Assembly (NCBI GenBank): GCA_964633205.1 | Contig: CAZWFN010000046.1 | Coordinates: forward strand, 1-40,901 | Source: CAYVQE01 sp964633205 | GTDB lineage: Bacteria > Myxococcota > B64-G9 | Direction of reading: 5' to 3' | DNA: 40,901 nt | Part shown: positions 8,748 through 16,724 of the stretch, in pieces | How the letters are laid out: each line of letters starts with the position of its first letter | Numbering within the stretch: position 1 is the first letter of the stretch | Translations under genes and position numbers: made by a program | Notes under the pieces: model-generated | The model's database searches: none | Seen by the model: the letters and a program-made list of their open reading frames with translations, nothing else | Told to the model about the DNA's origin: nothing

Positions 8748-10172
8748 ATGCGCATCGAGCAGATCACCGCCTTTCTCTACTCGCTCAACCCCAAGGGCAT
8801 CCGCTTCGGACTGGAGAACACCCGGCTGGTGCTCGAGCAGCTCGACCGGCCCCAGGCGGCCTACGCGACGATTCACCTGGCCGGCTCCAACGGCAAGGGT
8901 TCGACCGCGGCCATGCTCGAAGCGGTGCTGCGCCGGGCCGGGCTGCGGGTCGGACTGTACACCTCGCCGCACCTGGATCACTTCCGCGAGCGTTTCCGCG
9001 TCGACGGCCAGCCGGTGGCCGACAGCGACATCGAGCGCGTGGCCGAGCGGTTTTTCGCCGCCGGGCTGGAGGTCGATCCGGCCGCGGTGGCCGACTGGAT
9101 CGAGCGCAACGACATGGTCCGCCGCATGGCGGCCGAGACCTGGTACGGCGAGCGCGGCTGCGGTTCCGACTTCTGCCGCTTGACCTTCTTCGAGTGCACC
9201 ACCGTGCTGGCGCTGCTGCTGTTCGAGCGGGCCCGGGTCGACGTGGCCATTCTGGAGACCGGCATGGGCGGCCGGCTGGATGCGACCAACGTGGTCCGAC
9301 CGCGGGTGTCGCTGCTGACCCCGATCCAGCTCGAGCACACCGCCTGGCTGGGCGACACCATCGCCGCCATCGCCGAGGAGAAGGCCGGTATCATCAAACC
9401 CGGCGTGCCGGTCGTCAGCGCGCGCCAGCACCCGGACGCGCGGGCGGTCATCCGCCGGGTGGCCGGCGAGCAAGGCAGCCGGCTGGATTTCGTCGGCGAG
9501 CGGATCGGGGTCGCGGGCAGCTGGCGCGAGGCGCGTTTCGCGGTGGCTGGCCGGTCCCTGGGCCCGGTGCGCCTGGGGCTGGCCGGCGCCCACCAGCTCG
9601 AAAATGCGGCCCTGGCCGTCGGTTGCCTGCCCTGGCTGGGCGAGCCGGTCTGGCCCCCGCTGGACGCGGCGGTCGAGCGCGGCCTGGCCGCGGTGCGCTG
9701 GCCCGGCCGCTTCGAGCGCTTCGGCCCGCGCGGTGAGTGGATCCTGGACGGTGCCCACAACCCGGACGGCGCCCGGGCCCTGGTGGCCACCCTGGACGAG
9801 GTGTTCGGCCCGCGCCGGCTGGAGCTGGTCTTCGGCGTGCTCGGCGACAAGGATTCGCGGCGTATGCTGGAGGTGCTCGTCCCGCGCGCCGAACAGATCC
9901 GGTTGGCCCGGCCGCTCGACGCCCGCGGCCGGGATCCGGCCGAGCTGGCCGCGGCGCTCGAGCGGCCGGTCGCGCTCCACGCCTCGGTCGGCGCGGCGCT
10001 CGCAGCCGCAGCCGCGGGCCGAGCCGACCGCGGTGAGCCGGTCGCAGCTCCGCTGTGCCTGGTCACCGGCTCGCTGACCGTGGTCGGCGAGGCCCGTCGC
10101 TGGCTGCTGGAGCACGGGCTGGAGCCGACGCCGGCGGCGGTATTGGAGTGCGAGCGGTCCGGGCAGGGGTAG
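8748..10172 (+). CDS. folC: Dihydrofolate synthase / folylpolyglutamate synthase FolC
   Basis: A 474-residue Mur-ligase-family enzyme that adds glutamate to dihydropteroate and to folates in the cytoplasm. The N-terminus RIEQITAFLYSLNPKGIRFGL is typical of FolC. The P-loop GSNGKGST starts at residue 46, followed by the family TSPHLDHFRERF segment and LETGMGGRLDATN; the C-terminal domain contains WILDGAHNPDGAR. Length is slightly above the usual 420-450. It sits 19 bp after the MBL-fold gene, so it may be co-transcribed with the signalling genes, although its job is metabolic. Confident call. Confidence 0.95.
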   Translation: MRIEQITAFLYSLNPKGIRFGLENTRLVLEQLDRPQAAYATIHLAGSNGKGSTAAMLEAVLRRAGLRVGLYTSPHLDHFRERFRVDGQPVADSDIERVAERFFAAGLEVDPAAVADWIERNDMVRRMAAETWYGERGCGSDFCRLTFFECTTVLALLLFERARVDVAILETGMGGRLDATNVVRPRVSLLTPIQLEHTAWLGDTIAAIAEEKAGIIKPGVPVVSARQHPDARAVIRRVAGEQGSRLDFVGERIGVAGSWREARFAVAGRSLGPVRLGLAGAHQLENAALAVGCLPWLGEPVWPPLDAAVERGLAAVRWPGRFERFGPRGEWILDGAHNPDGARALVATLDEVFGPRRLELVFGVLGDKDSRRMLEVLVPRAEQIRLARPLDARGRDPAELAAALERPVALHASVGAALAAAAAGRADRGEPVAAPLCLVTGSLTVVGEARRWLLEHGLEPTPAAVLECERSGQG

Positions 10173-10233
10173 CCGGCTGTCATTTCAAGTAAATCGGTGC
10201 CTTGGGGTGTCTCGCGGCATCTGAATTAATATC

Positions 10234-10263
10234 AATTAAGCTTAATTTAAGAAAAATTATAGT
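10234..10263 (+). promoter_or_regulatory. AT-rich promoter with a 14-bp palindrome before the AMIN-lptD pair
   Basis: The 170 bp after folC contain an AT-rich island unusual for this window. AATTAAGCTTAATT (10234-10247) is a perfect palindrome and overlaps the expected -35 position; TATAGT (10258-10263) is a near-consensus -10. The AMIN-protein ATG follows at 10340. The palindrome could be an operator; no regulator is identified. Confidence 0.4.
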
Positions 10264-10339
10264 CCGAAAACTTGTCCTGGAGCCCGCGTCTGTGGTACGG
10301 CTTGTACGATTCGATCCGATCGATCCCGGAGGTCCTGGC

Positions 10340-12108
10340 ATGACCGCTGGCAGAACCGCACTCTCGGCCGTCGCTGCGCTGCTGCTGGCCGCCGGCTTCG
10401 GCCCCACCGCCGAAGCCGCGTCCAACCGCATCAACGGGGTCCGCGTCTCGACCGACCGTGACAGTACCGTGGTCGAGATCGCGGGCGAACGCGCACCCAA
10501 CTTCACCACCTTCAAGCAGAGTTCGCCGCGTCGGGTGATCGTCGACGTGGCCGAGTGCCATCTGGGCCGGGTGCCGGACCGCATCCGGGGCGACGGGCTA
10601 CTGGTGTCCAAGGTCACCACCGCCCAATACGGCCAGGCGCCCCACGGCATCTCGCGCGTGATCATCGGCCTGTCGCGGGCGGCCGAGTACAAGGTGACCA
10701 CCCGCGGCGGCTCCTTGTTCGTCCGGTTGAGCCCTGGCGCCGGCGGCCTGATGGTCTCGGCCGGGGTGCCGGTGGCGCCGCCGCGTCGCGAGACCGAGGC
10801 GACCGCCGCCGACGATCTCGACCTGCCGCTCGACGTCAGCCCGCCAGCGGTGGCCGATGCCGAGCACCTTCCGCCTTCGCCGGAGGCTACGGCGGACAGG
10901 CCGCCTTCGCCGGAGGCTACGGCGGACAGGCCGCCTTCGCCGGAGGCGGAGGCGGAGGCGGAGGCGGAGGCGGAGGCGGTCGAAGAGGCTGAGCCTGTCG
11001 AGGTTGCCGTGGCCGAGGCCGAGCCGGTCGAAGAGGCCGAGCCGGTGGAAGAGGCCGAGCCGGTCGAGCTGGCTGCGGCCGCGGTCGAGCCGGTCGAAGA
11101 GCCGGAGCCGGTCGAGCCAGCCGAGCCGGTCGTGGCCGAGCCGGAGCCGGAGGTTGCGGCGGACGGGGATGAGCCGGTGCGCGTGGCCATGCTGGCGGCG
11201 GGCGATAGGCCCGCGCCGGCGGTCGAGCCAAAGNNNNNNNNNNNNNNNNNNNNNNNNNNNNNNNNNNNNNNNNNNNNNNNNNNNNNNNNNNNNNNNNNNN
11301 NNNNNNNNNNNNNNNNNNNNNNNNNNNNNNNNNGCGCGTGGCCATGCTGGCGGCGGGCGATAGGCCCGCGCCGGCGGTCGAGCCAAAGCCGCAGCCGGCG
11401 GCCGAGCCGCAAGCGCAGCCGGTGGCCGAGCCGGAGCCGGTGCTGCTGGCCCAGGAAGAGGATGAGGGTGGGGAGTACGACGACGAGGACATCCCGGTCG
11501 CGCCCGGCGTGGACGCCGAGCCGGTCGAGCCGCCGCCCCCACCGCCGCCGATGGAGGAAGAGGTCGAGCCCCCGCCACCCCCGCCGGTCGAGGACGAGGA
11601 GTTCGAGCCGCTGCCGCCACCACCGGCCGAGGAGGAAGATTTCGAGCCCTTGCCGCCGTCGCCGGGCGAGCAGGAGCCCCCGCCGCCGCCCGAGGACGAT
11701 TTCGGCGGACTGGAGGAAGAGGTGCCGGAGGCCCCGGCTTACTCCGAGGTCGAACAGGAGCGGATCGAGATCGACGGCGCGCTCAAGGACATGACCTGGG
11801 TCGGCTTCCAGCAGACCCTGGAAGCCTCGCGGGTGTTCATCAAGACCAACGAGCCGGTGCGCTACCACGTGACCGAGGAAGGCGACGACCTGGTGGTCAT
11901 CGAGCTCGAGAACACCCGCATCCCGCTGCGCAACAACCAGCGCTTCCTGGACACCCACTTCTTCGACTCGGCGGTGACCATGGTCACGCCGCGCGAGATC
12001 GAGGGTGTGTCGCGCAACGTGCGCATCGAGATCCAGCTACGCAACAAGGTACCCTACCGAACCGGCCGTGATGAGAACATGGTCTACCTGGACTTCCAGC
12101 GGCCGTGA
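10340..12108 (+). CDS. AMIN-linker-AMIN periplasmic protein, interrupted by an assembly gap
   Basis: The ATG at 10340 has GGAGG just upstream and begins a clear signal peptide ending near AEAA. An AMIN domain covers about residues 25-140 (SSPRRVIVDVAE, ISRVIIGLSR). Then comes a long linker of Pro, Glu, Val and Ala, followed after the gap by a second AMIN-like domain (FQQTLEASRVFIKTNEP ... NMVYLDFQRP). AMIN domains target AmiC amidase and PilQ secretins to the envelope, probably by binding peptidoglycan; no catalytic domain is present. The 100 N at 11234-11333 break the frame only artificially: both flanks carry the same 55 bp, and collapsing them gives one intact 537-residue frame. The stop overlaps the lptD start by 4 bp (GTGA), so the two are translationally coupled and may act together in outer-membrane assembly (inferred). 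Confidence 0.8.
10871..10947 (+). repeat. 30-bp tandem repeat, about 2.6 copies, inside the AMIN protein linker
   Basis: Identical 30-bp units occupy 10871-10900 and 10901-10930, with a partial third copy to 10947. Each starts CCGCCTTCGCCGGAGG and ends ACGGCGGACAGG. They encode the ten-residue repeat PPSPEATADR. The unit has internal inverted symmetry (CCGCC with GGCGG). A GGAGGC hexamer repeat follows to about 10979, encoding alternating Glu-Ala. Confidence 0.9.
11234..11333. other. Assembly gap (100 N) flanked by identical 55-bp sequence
   Basis: Exactly 100 N. The 55 bp before the gap (11179-11233) and after it (11334-11388) are identical, both starting GCGCGTGGCCATGCTGG. This is the signature of two de Bruijn contigs overlapping by one k-mer; true missing sequence may be zero, or a repeat copy may have been collapsed. 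Confidence 0.9.
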
Positions 12109-14537
12109 GCCCCCGATCGGCGCGCCTGGGGCTGTTGCTCGCCCTCGCCGCGGCCGCTGCCGCGCGCGCCGAAGACCTGCAGCGCCCCCTGCTCCAGCTC
12201 GAAAGCATCGAAGGACCGGTGCGCATCACCGGCGACCGGCTGCGTGCCAGCGACGGCGGCCGCCGGCTGCTGGTCACCGGCTCGGTGCGACTGCGCGCCC
12301 GGGGCTTGGAGGCGCGGGCCGACCGGCTCGAGGTCTGGCCGCGCCGCGAGCGCGCCGAGCTGAGCGGCAAGGTCCGGCTGCTGCAAGGCCGCCAGGTGGT
12401 GCTGTGTCGCCGGCTGGTGCTTCGGCGCAACGCCGCGCGGGCGCTGCTGGAACGGGCCACCGTGCTGGTCAAGCGCAGCGCCGCAGCGCCGGCCGCGGCC
12501 TGCTGCGCCGCCGCGGCGCTGGAGTGGTCCGGCCACAACGCGCTGCGCCTCGAAGGGCGACGCTGGGAGCGCGCCGGCAAGCGGCACCACCTGACCGGGG
12601 TCCGGTTCACGCCCTGCGACTGCGGGCCCGACGAGGCGCCCTCCTGGGAGCTGCGCGCGGCCGAGGCCGACGTCATCGCCGACGAGCGCGCCTGGCTGCG
12701 GCGGCCGGTGGTGGTGCTCAAGGGCCTGCCGGTGCTGGCCTTGCCGGTGGCCTACCTGCCGCTGAGCGAGCGCCGCAGCGGACTGCTGATGCCGCAGTTC
12801 AACTACTCGGGCCGCGATGGCTTCTTGCTGTCGGAGTCGCTGTTCGTCACCCTGGGCGCGCAGGCCGATACCACCCTGGCGGTCGACTGGATCGAGGAGC
12901 GCGGCTGGCGCGAGCGGCTGGAGGTGCGGGCGGTGCCGCTGCGGCGCAGCTGGTTCGTCGCCCGGGTGAGCCACATCGGCGACCGCAAGGCGGCCGGTGA
13001 TTCGGGCGGGCTCGAGCACCGCTTCAGCGCCGAGCTCGACGGCTGGCTGGATGCGCCGGGCGGCCTGGGGCTGCGCGCGGCGGTGCGGCTCTACTCCGAC
13101 AGCGACATCAAGCGCGATTTCATGAGCGAGATGGCCGGCCGGGCGGCCGATGCGGCCCCCTCGCGGCTGTCGCTGTTCTGGAGCGGCGACGACCAGCAGA
13201 TCGAGCTCGATGCCGCCTGGTTCCAGGACCTGCGCCTGTCGGGCGTGGATCTGTTCACCGCGGCCGACGCCGAGCTGCACCAGCGCGCCGGCATGGATCC
13301 GGTCGGCGACACCATCCAGCGCTTGGGGGCCGTCAGCTGGCGGGTGCTGCCGCTGCCCCTGTTCGGCTGGCCGGTGCGCGGCGGTCTGGTGCTGGAGGCG
13401 GCCAACCTGTCGTCGCTGCAGGCGGCCTGGCGCGACTGGGGGCTGGACGGTACCCCCAACCAACGCGAGCCCCGCTACAGCGACGGGCCGAGCGCAGCGC
13501 TGGCCGACCGGGTGGGCGACGACGGGCCCGGGGGCGAGGGCGACGGCGTGTTGGGCGCGGGCGAGCTGCGCCGGGCGCTGCGCCTGCGCCTGGAGCCGGA
13601 GCTGGGCTGGAGCCACACCTTCGGCCGCTTCGCCCGGCTGGAGGGGCGGCTGGCCCACCGCCAGCTGGTTTACCTGGCGCACGGTCCGGCCGCTCCGGCG
13701 CCGTCGACCCGGGGCATCACCTTCGCCCGGCTCGAGCTCGGCAGCCGGCTGGAGCGCACCTTCGGCGGCGACGGGCGGTCGATCGGCCACAGCGTCTCGC
13801 CCCGGCTGCGGCTGGCCGGTGCCTGGCGCGGAGCCGACAGCGGGGCCGCGCCGCCCGTGTTGGACCTCTACGACCGTTTGCTGACCGACGCGGTGCAGCT
13901 GTCGGCCGGGCTGGAGACCGGGCTGGCGCGGCTGGGGGCGGGGAGCCCGGACGAGCCCCGCCTGCGGCTGTGGCTCGACCAGGGCGTCGACCTGCGTGCC
14001 GGGGGGCTGGCGCAGCTGAGCGCCGGGCTGGAGCTGGACTGGAGACCGGTCCACGGCCGGTTGCAGGCCCAGGCCGACTGGTCGCGGCCGGCCTTGGCCG
14101 AGCTCGACGCCGCTGTCTGGTTCGTCGACCGGCGGGGCGATTCGCTGCGCGCCTCCTACCTCTACCTGCCGTCGCGGCGGGCGACCGGCGGACCGCCGCT
14201 GCCCCTGTCGGAGCGCACCCAGCTCGAACCGGGCCTGCTGTTCGGCGTCGATCCCCACGCGCTGCGCGGCATGGGCGAGGGGCTGCACGTGCTGGGCGTC
14301 GACGCCGGGGTGGAGCTGCTCTGGGGGCTGCGGCTGAGCGGTGGGGTGCATCTGGATTTGCGCGCGCGCGACTGGAACACATACTCCGGTGGGCTGCGCT
14401 ACCGTTCGGATTGCGGCTGTTGGGGCATTTCGGCCACCTTCCGCATGCTCAAGGGCCAGTCGCTGCCGGACTTCTTCCTGCTGCTGGATCTGGGTCCGCT
14501 GGGCCGCGCCGGCGCCAGCACCGCCGCCCGCATCTGA
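12105..14537 (+). CDS. lptD: LPS-assembly outer-membrane protein LptD
   Basis: An 810-residue outer-membrane beta-barrel that inserts lipopolysaccharide into the outer leaflet. The GTG start overlaps the preceding stop by 4 bp. A signal peptide (to about 22, AARAED) is followed by an LptA/OstA-like beta-jellyroll (about 30-130: GPVRITGDRL, ARADRLEVWP) and the LptD barrel. Family marks include a Cys-containing FTPCDCGPDEAPSWEL segment, LPLSERRSGLLMPQFNYS, and the terminal CGCWGISATFR strand. Length is typical. The N-terminal disulfide pattern cannot be judged by eye. Neither LptE nor other lpt genes are in the window. It converges with tetR across 41 bp. Confidence 0.93.
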   Translation: MSPRSARLGLLLALAAAAAARAEDLQRPLLQLESIEGPVRITGDRLRASDGGRRLLVTGSVRLRARGLEARADRLEVWPRRERAELSGKVRLLQGRQVVLCRRLVLRRNAARALLERATVLVKRSAAAPAAACCAAAALEWSGHNALRLEGRRWERAGKRHHLTGVRFTPCDCGPDEAPSWELRAAEADVIADERAWLRRPVVVLKGLPVLALPVAYLPLSERRSGLLMPQFNYSGRDGFLLSESLFVTLGAQADTTLAVDWIEERGWRERLEVRAVPLRRSWFVARVSHIGDRKAAGDSGGLEHRFSAELDGWLDAPGGLGLRAAVRLYSDSDIKRDFMSEMAGRAADAAPSRLSLFWSGDDQQIELDAAWFQDLRLSGVDLFTAADAELHQRAGMDPVGDTIQRLGAVSWRVLPLPLFGWPVRGGLVLEAANLSSLQAAWRDWGLDGTPNQREPRYSDGPSAALADRVGDDGPGGEGDGVLGAGELRRALRLRLEPELGWSHTFGRFARLEGRLAHRQLVYLAHGPAAPAPSTRGITFARLELGSRLERTFGGDGRSIGHSVSPRLRLAGAWRGADSGAAPPVLDLYDRLLTDAVQLSAGLETGLARLGAGSPDEPRLRLWLDQGVDLRAGGLAQLSAGLELDWRPVHGRLQAQADWSRPALAELDAAVWFVDRRGDSLRASYLYLPSRRATGGPPLPLSERTQLEPGLLFGVDPHALRGMGEGLHVLGVDAGVELLWGLRLSGGVHLDLRARDWNTYSGGLRYRSDCGCWGISATFRMLKGQSLPDFFLLLDLGPLGRAGASTAARI

Positions 14538-14578
14538 GCCCACCGGCCGCCGCGCGAATCGGCAGTTGTTCGGGGAGC

Positions 14579-15226
14579 TCAGCCGGACGCGGGCTCATCC
14601 AGCCCCGGCGGCAGCAGGCCGCGGTAGAGGATGTTGGTGATGACGGCCTTGTTGTGCTCGTAGCGCTCGCCTTCGGTGGGTTGGATGGTGCCCAGCAGGT
14701 AGCCGGTCAGGATCAGCTCGATGGTGCCGAACACCATGTAGGCCATCAGCTTGGCGTCCAGGTCGGCGCGGATCTCGCCGCGCTGTTGGTGGCGGTCCAG
14801 GATTGCGGCCAGGGTCTCGAAGGCGCGTTCGAAGGCGTCGATCTTGGGCTTGCGCAGGAACTTCGACGAGCGGGCGATCTCCATGACCACCACCTGGATG
14901 ACGTCCGGCACCAGCCTGTAGGCATCGAGGATGAAGTCGACCACGGCCCGCAGCTTCTTTTCCAGCTGCTGCTCGGGCTCCTCCCCGACCGTCTCCAGCA
15001 CCCGGGTCAGCAGGCCCCAGTTCTCATCGAAGATGGTATTGAGGATCTCTTCCTTGTTGTCGAAGTAGTGGTAGACCAGACCGTAGGCCACCTCGGCCTC
15101 GGAGGCGATGTCCGAGATTCGGCAACGGTGAAAGCCCTTCTGGGCGAACACGCGCACGGCCGCGTTGAGGATCAGCCTGCGTTTCTGGGTGGCGCTCGAG
15201 CTGTTGCGTTTGGTTTTGGTCGGCAT
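14579..15226 (-). CDS. TetR/AcrR-family transcriptional regulator
   Basis: A 215-residue one-component repressor. The start at 15226 (MPTKTKRN) is preferred to the upstream TTG at 15268, which falls inside the candidate operator. The N-terminal helix-turn-helix lies at about 15-60 (RRLILNAAVRVFAQKGFHRCRISDIASEAEVAYGLVYHYF in segments), with YHYFDNKEEIL closing the DNA-binding domain. The helical ligand domain (60-215) resembles the class that often controls fatty-acid metabolism or efflux, but the ligand cannot be read. No obvious target gene is adjacent: flp lies divergently 436 bp away, and lptD converges. Autoregulation is suggested by the TTGAC-N6-GTCAA element in its promoter. Confidence 0.9.
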   Translation of the reverse strand: MPTKTKRNSSSATQKRRLILNAAVRVFAQKGFHRCRISDIASEAEVAYGLVYHYFDNKEEILNTIFDENWGLLTRVLETVGEEPEQQLEKKLRAVVDFILDAYRLVPDVIQVVVMEIARSSKFLRKPKIDAFERAFETLAAILDRHQQRGEIRADLDAKLMAYMVFGTIELILTGYLLGTIQPTEGERYEHNKAVITNILYRGLLPPGLDEPASG

Positions 15227-15244
15227 GCCGGACGATACCTCGGG

Positions 15245-15268
15245 ATTGTAAATTGACGAGTCAGTCAA
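15245..15268 (-). promoter_or_regulatory. tetR promoter with candidate TetR operator
   Basis: TTGACGAGTCAGTCAA (15253-15268) is an inverted repeat with 5-bp arms TTGAC/GTCAA. Right beside it, read on the minus strand, is TACAAT (15245-15250), a 5/6 match to a -10 box 18 bp before the tetR ATG. An operator placed over the -35/-10 spacer is typical for autorepression. The -35 is unclear. Confidence 0.5.
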
Positions 15269-15661
15269 CGCGCAAGGCTAGTCGCGGCGAACCGGTCTGT
15301 CAAGCGGGGATCGCCGATCGGGATCGAATTCGACTCGTTCGTTCGCGCGCCGGGTCGGATCCGGCTCCAGGTTCATCCCCGAGGTCTGGAAGCTGGATCT
15401 GTTCGCCGGCGTTCTGTTCACCTGCTGAGCCCCGGCCCGGCCGGGCGGACGCGGTCGAGGACGTTTTTTTTCGCGATAAAGAGCAAGTATTCCAGCATCT
15501 TGCTCCGGATACGTCACTTGACCGATTGTGCCCCTGGCCCCCCCGCGCTATAAAGGTACCATCGAGACCGAGGCAATTCGAGAGGCAAATCGATTTGGAG
15601 ATTGGAACGCAGCGCGAGACGCATTCTGGTCGGGACCGAATAACCCAAAAGGAGGCAGGAC
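15269..15661 (+). promoter_or_regulatory. Long flp upstream region with promoter and inverted repeat
   Basis: No convincing gene lies here. Visible elements: a T8 tract at 15464-15471; a perfect inverted repeat GAGCAAG-N11-CTTGCTC at 15481-15505; and a good promoter with TTGTGC (15526-15531), 17 bp, TATAAA (15549-15554). The inverted repeat centre is about 68 bp before the predicted transcription start, a usual place for an activator. The leader is about 100 nt and ends in AAAAGGAGG, a very strong ribosome site for flp. Confidence 0.55.
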
Positions 15662-15910
15662 ATGTTGAGGAAACTGAGAGGACGTCGTGGTCAGGGCATG
15701 ACCGAGTACATCATCATCGTGGCGCTGATCGCCATCGCGGCCATCGGGGTCGTGTCGCTGTTCGGCGACAACATCCGGGCGCTGTTCGCCACTTCGGCCA
15801 ACGCCCTGGCCGCCAACGAGTCGGCCACCGCGGAGACCGAGGATGCCGATACGGGCATGTACGGTCACCGCAACCTGAAGACCTTCGGCGACACCAGCGG
15901 CGGCGGCTGA
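15662..15910 (+). CDS. flp: Flp/Fap-type pilin
   Basis: An 82-residue class IVb prepilin, the main subunit of Tad/Flp pili. A short basic leader (MLRKLRGRRG) ends in the processing site G-QGMTEYIIIVALIAIAA; Glu at +5 and Tyr at +6 are the canonical Flp motif. One hydrophobic helix (about 14-36) follows, then a short hydrophilic tail rich in Ala, Glu and Thr ending in GGG. AAAAGGAGG lies 6 nt upstream, fitting high expression. Two hairpins follow the gene, separating it from the peptidase gene. Confident. Confidence 0.93.
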   Translation: MLRKLRGRRGQGMTEYIIIVALIAIAAIGVVSLFGDNIRALFATSANALAANESATAETEDADTGMYGHRNLKTFGDTSGGG

Positions 15911-15932
15911 GTCGAAAGCGTTCGACAGCGCT

Positions 15933-15988
15933 GCCCGCCTGACCGGCGGGCGACGACGCCACGAGCGACCCTTCCCGGGTCGCTCGTG
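15933..15988 (+). terminator. Two consecutive hairpins after flp
   Basis: GCCCGCC-N5-GGCGGGC (15933-15951) is followed by a perfect 12-bp stem, 15960-15971 paired with 15977-15988, with a 5-nt loop. Only a short T-run follows (GTTTC), so it may terminate partially or stabilise the abundant flp mRNA 3' end. The next gene has its own promoter candidate just downstream. Confidence 0.65.
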
Positions 15989-16039
15989 TGCGTTTCATCA
16001 TCATCCTCCGCGACTCGGTTTTTCCCCCCATGGAGACTC

Positions 16040-16068
16040 TTGTACCGGGCCGGCGGCGGTGCTAGATT
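16040..16068 (+). promoter_or_regulatory. Promoter of the prepilin peptidase gene, probably leaderless
   Basis: TTGTAC (16040-16045), exactly 17 bp, TAGATT (16063-16068). The ATG at 16076 is 7 nt after the -10 box, where transcription would begin, and no Shine-Dalgarno sequence precedes it. This suggests a leaderless mRNA. Confidence 0.5.
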
Positions 16069-16075
16069 CGCTCCC

Positions 16076-16606
16076 ATGCTGGCCTTGGAAATCGCGTTGG
16101 ACGTGGTGCTGCTGGGGGTCTGTGTGCTGGCCGCGATCACCGACCTGCGCTGGCACCGGATCCCCGACTGGTTGACCCTGCCCGCGCTGGGCGTGGGCCT
16201 GCTGGCGCGGTTCGCCGTCCACGGATTCGGCGGGGCCTTCGGCCAGGGCCTGATCGCGGCCCTGCTGGGCGCGCTGTTCTGCCTGCTGCTGTTCGGATTG
16301 TTCGCCATTTGGGGCAAGGGGATCGGCGGCGGCGACATCAAGCTGATCACGGCGGTCGGAGCCCTGACCGGCCTGCGCCACGCCATGACCAGCGTCATGT
16401 GCATCGCTTTGGTCGGCGGCGTGCTGGGTATCGCTCTGCTCGTCGGCCGGCGCCGGCTGCTGGCGGCCGCCGGCGGTCGGCTGCGGTCGGCCTTCGTCAT
16501 GCGCCCCGACGGTCGCGATCGGGTCATCCTGCCCTACGCCTTGCCCATCCTGATGGGCGTGCTGTGGGCCACCCTGGCCAAGTACGAGGTGCTACCCGCA
16601 TTCTGA
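16076..16606 (+). CDS. cpaA: Prepilin peptidase, A24 family (CpaA/TadV)
   Basis: A 176-residue inner-membrane aspartic protease that cleaves the leader of Flp prepilins. It is short, lacking the methylase domain of PilD, as in CpaA/TadV. The two catalytic aspartates are visible: AAITDLRWHRIPD near residue 22 and the GxGD motif in GIGGGDIKLITA near 87. Four to six hydrophobic helices are seen. The start at 16076 begins the first TM helix; a longer frame exists upstream but runs through the terminator hairpin and is hydrophilic. It lies between flp and the secretin gene, completing the tad context. Confidence 0.9.
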   Translation: MLALEIALDVVLLGVCVLAAITDLRWHRIPDWLTLPALGVGLLARFAVHGFGGAFGQGLIAALLGALFCLLLFGLFAIWGKGIGGGDIKLITAVGALTGLRHAMTSVMCIALVGGVLGIALLVGRRRLLAAAGGRLRSAFVMRPDGRDRVILPYALPILMGVLWATLAKYEVLPAF

Positions 16607-16636
16607 GCCGGCAGGCCGCTGACCGGTTTGGCTCGC

Positions 16637-16665
16637 TTGACAACGGCCGGCGATTGCGGGATGCT
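16637..16665 (+). promoter_or_regulatory. Promoter candidate for the cpaC-FHA operon
   Basis: TTGACA (16637-16642), 17 bp, GATGCT (16660-16665), 60 bp upstream of the secretin ATG, which has AAAGGAG 8 nt before it. Confidence 0.4.
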
Positions 16666-16724
16666 GCTACGAACAAGTTCCAATTGAGTTTTCTGGGCAC
16701 ACCGGTGAGCAAAGGAGCGAGTGC

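Noticed and set aside
11234..11333. A true frameshift in the AMIN-protein gene
   Set aside because: The frame change comes from the arbitrary number of N; the duplicated 55-mer shows the frame is continuous.
12084..14543. An 819-residue frame antisense to lptD
   Set aside because: lptD shows clear family motifs; the antisense translation has only compositional bias.
15268..15268. TTG at 15268 as the tetR start
   Set aside because: It lies inside the inverted repeat and adds residues atypical of TetR N-termini; ATG 15226 starts the usual basic arm.
15535..15550. A sigma54 site upstream of flp (TGGCCCCCCCGCGCTA)
   Set aside because: The GC of the -12 element is one base off in spacing and TTGCA is absent; the TTGTGC-17-TATAAA promoter explains the region better.
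15986..16075. A longer N-terminus for the prepilin peptidase
   Set aside because: It would be hydrophilic, would start in the hairpin after flp and would cross the promoter candidate; the hydrophobic first helix starts at 16076.
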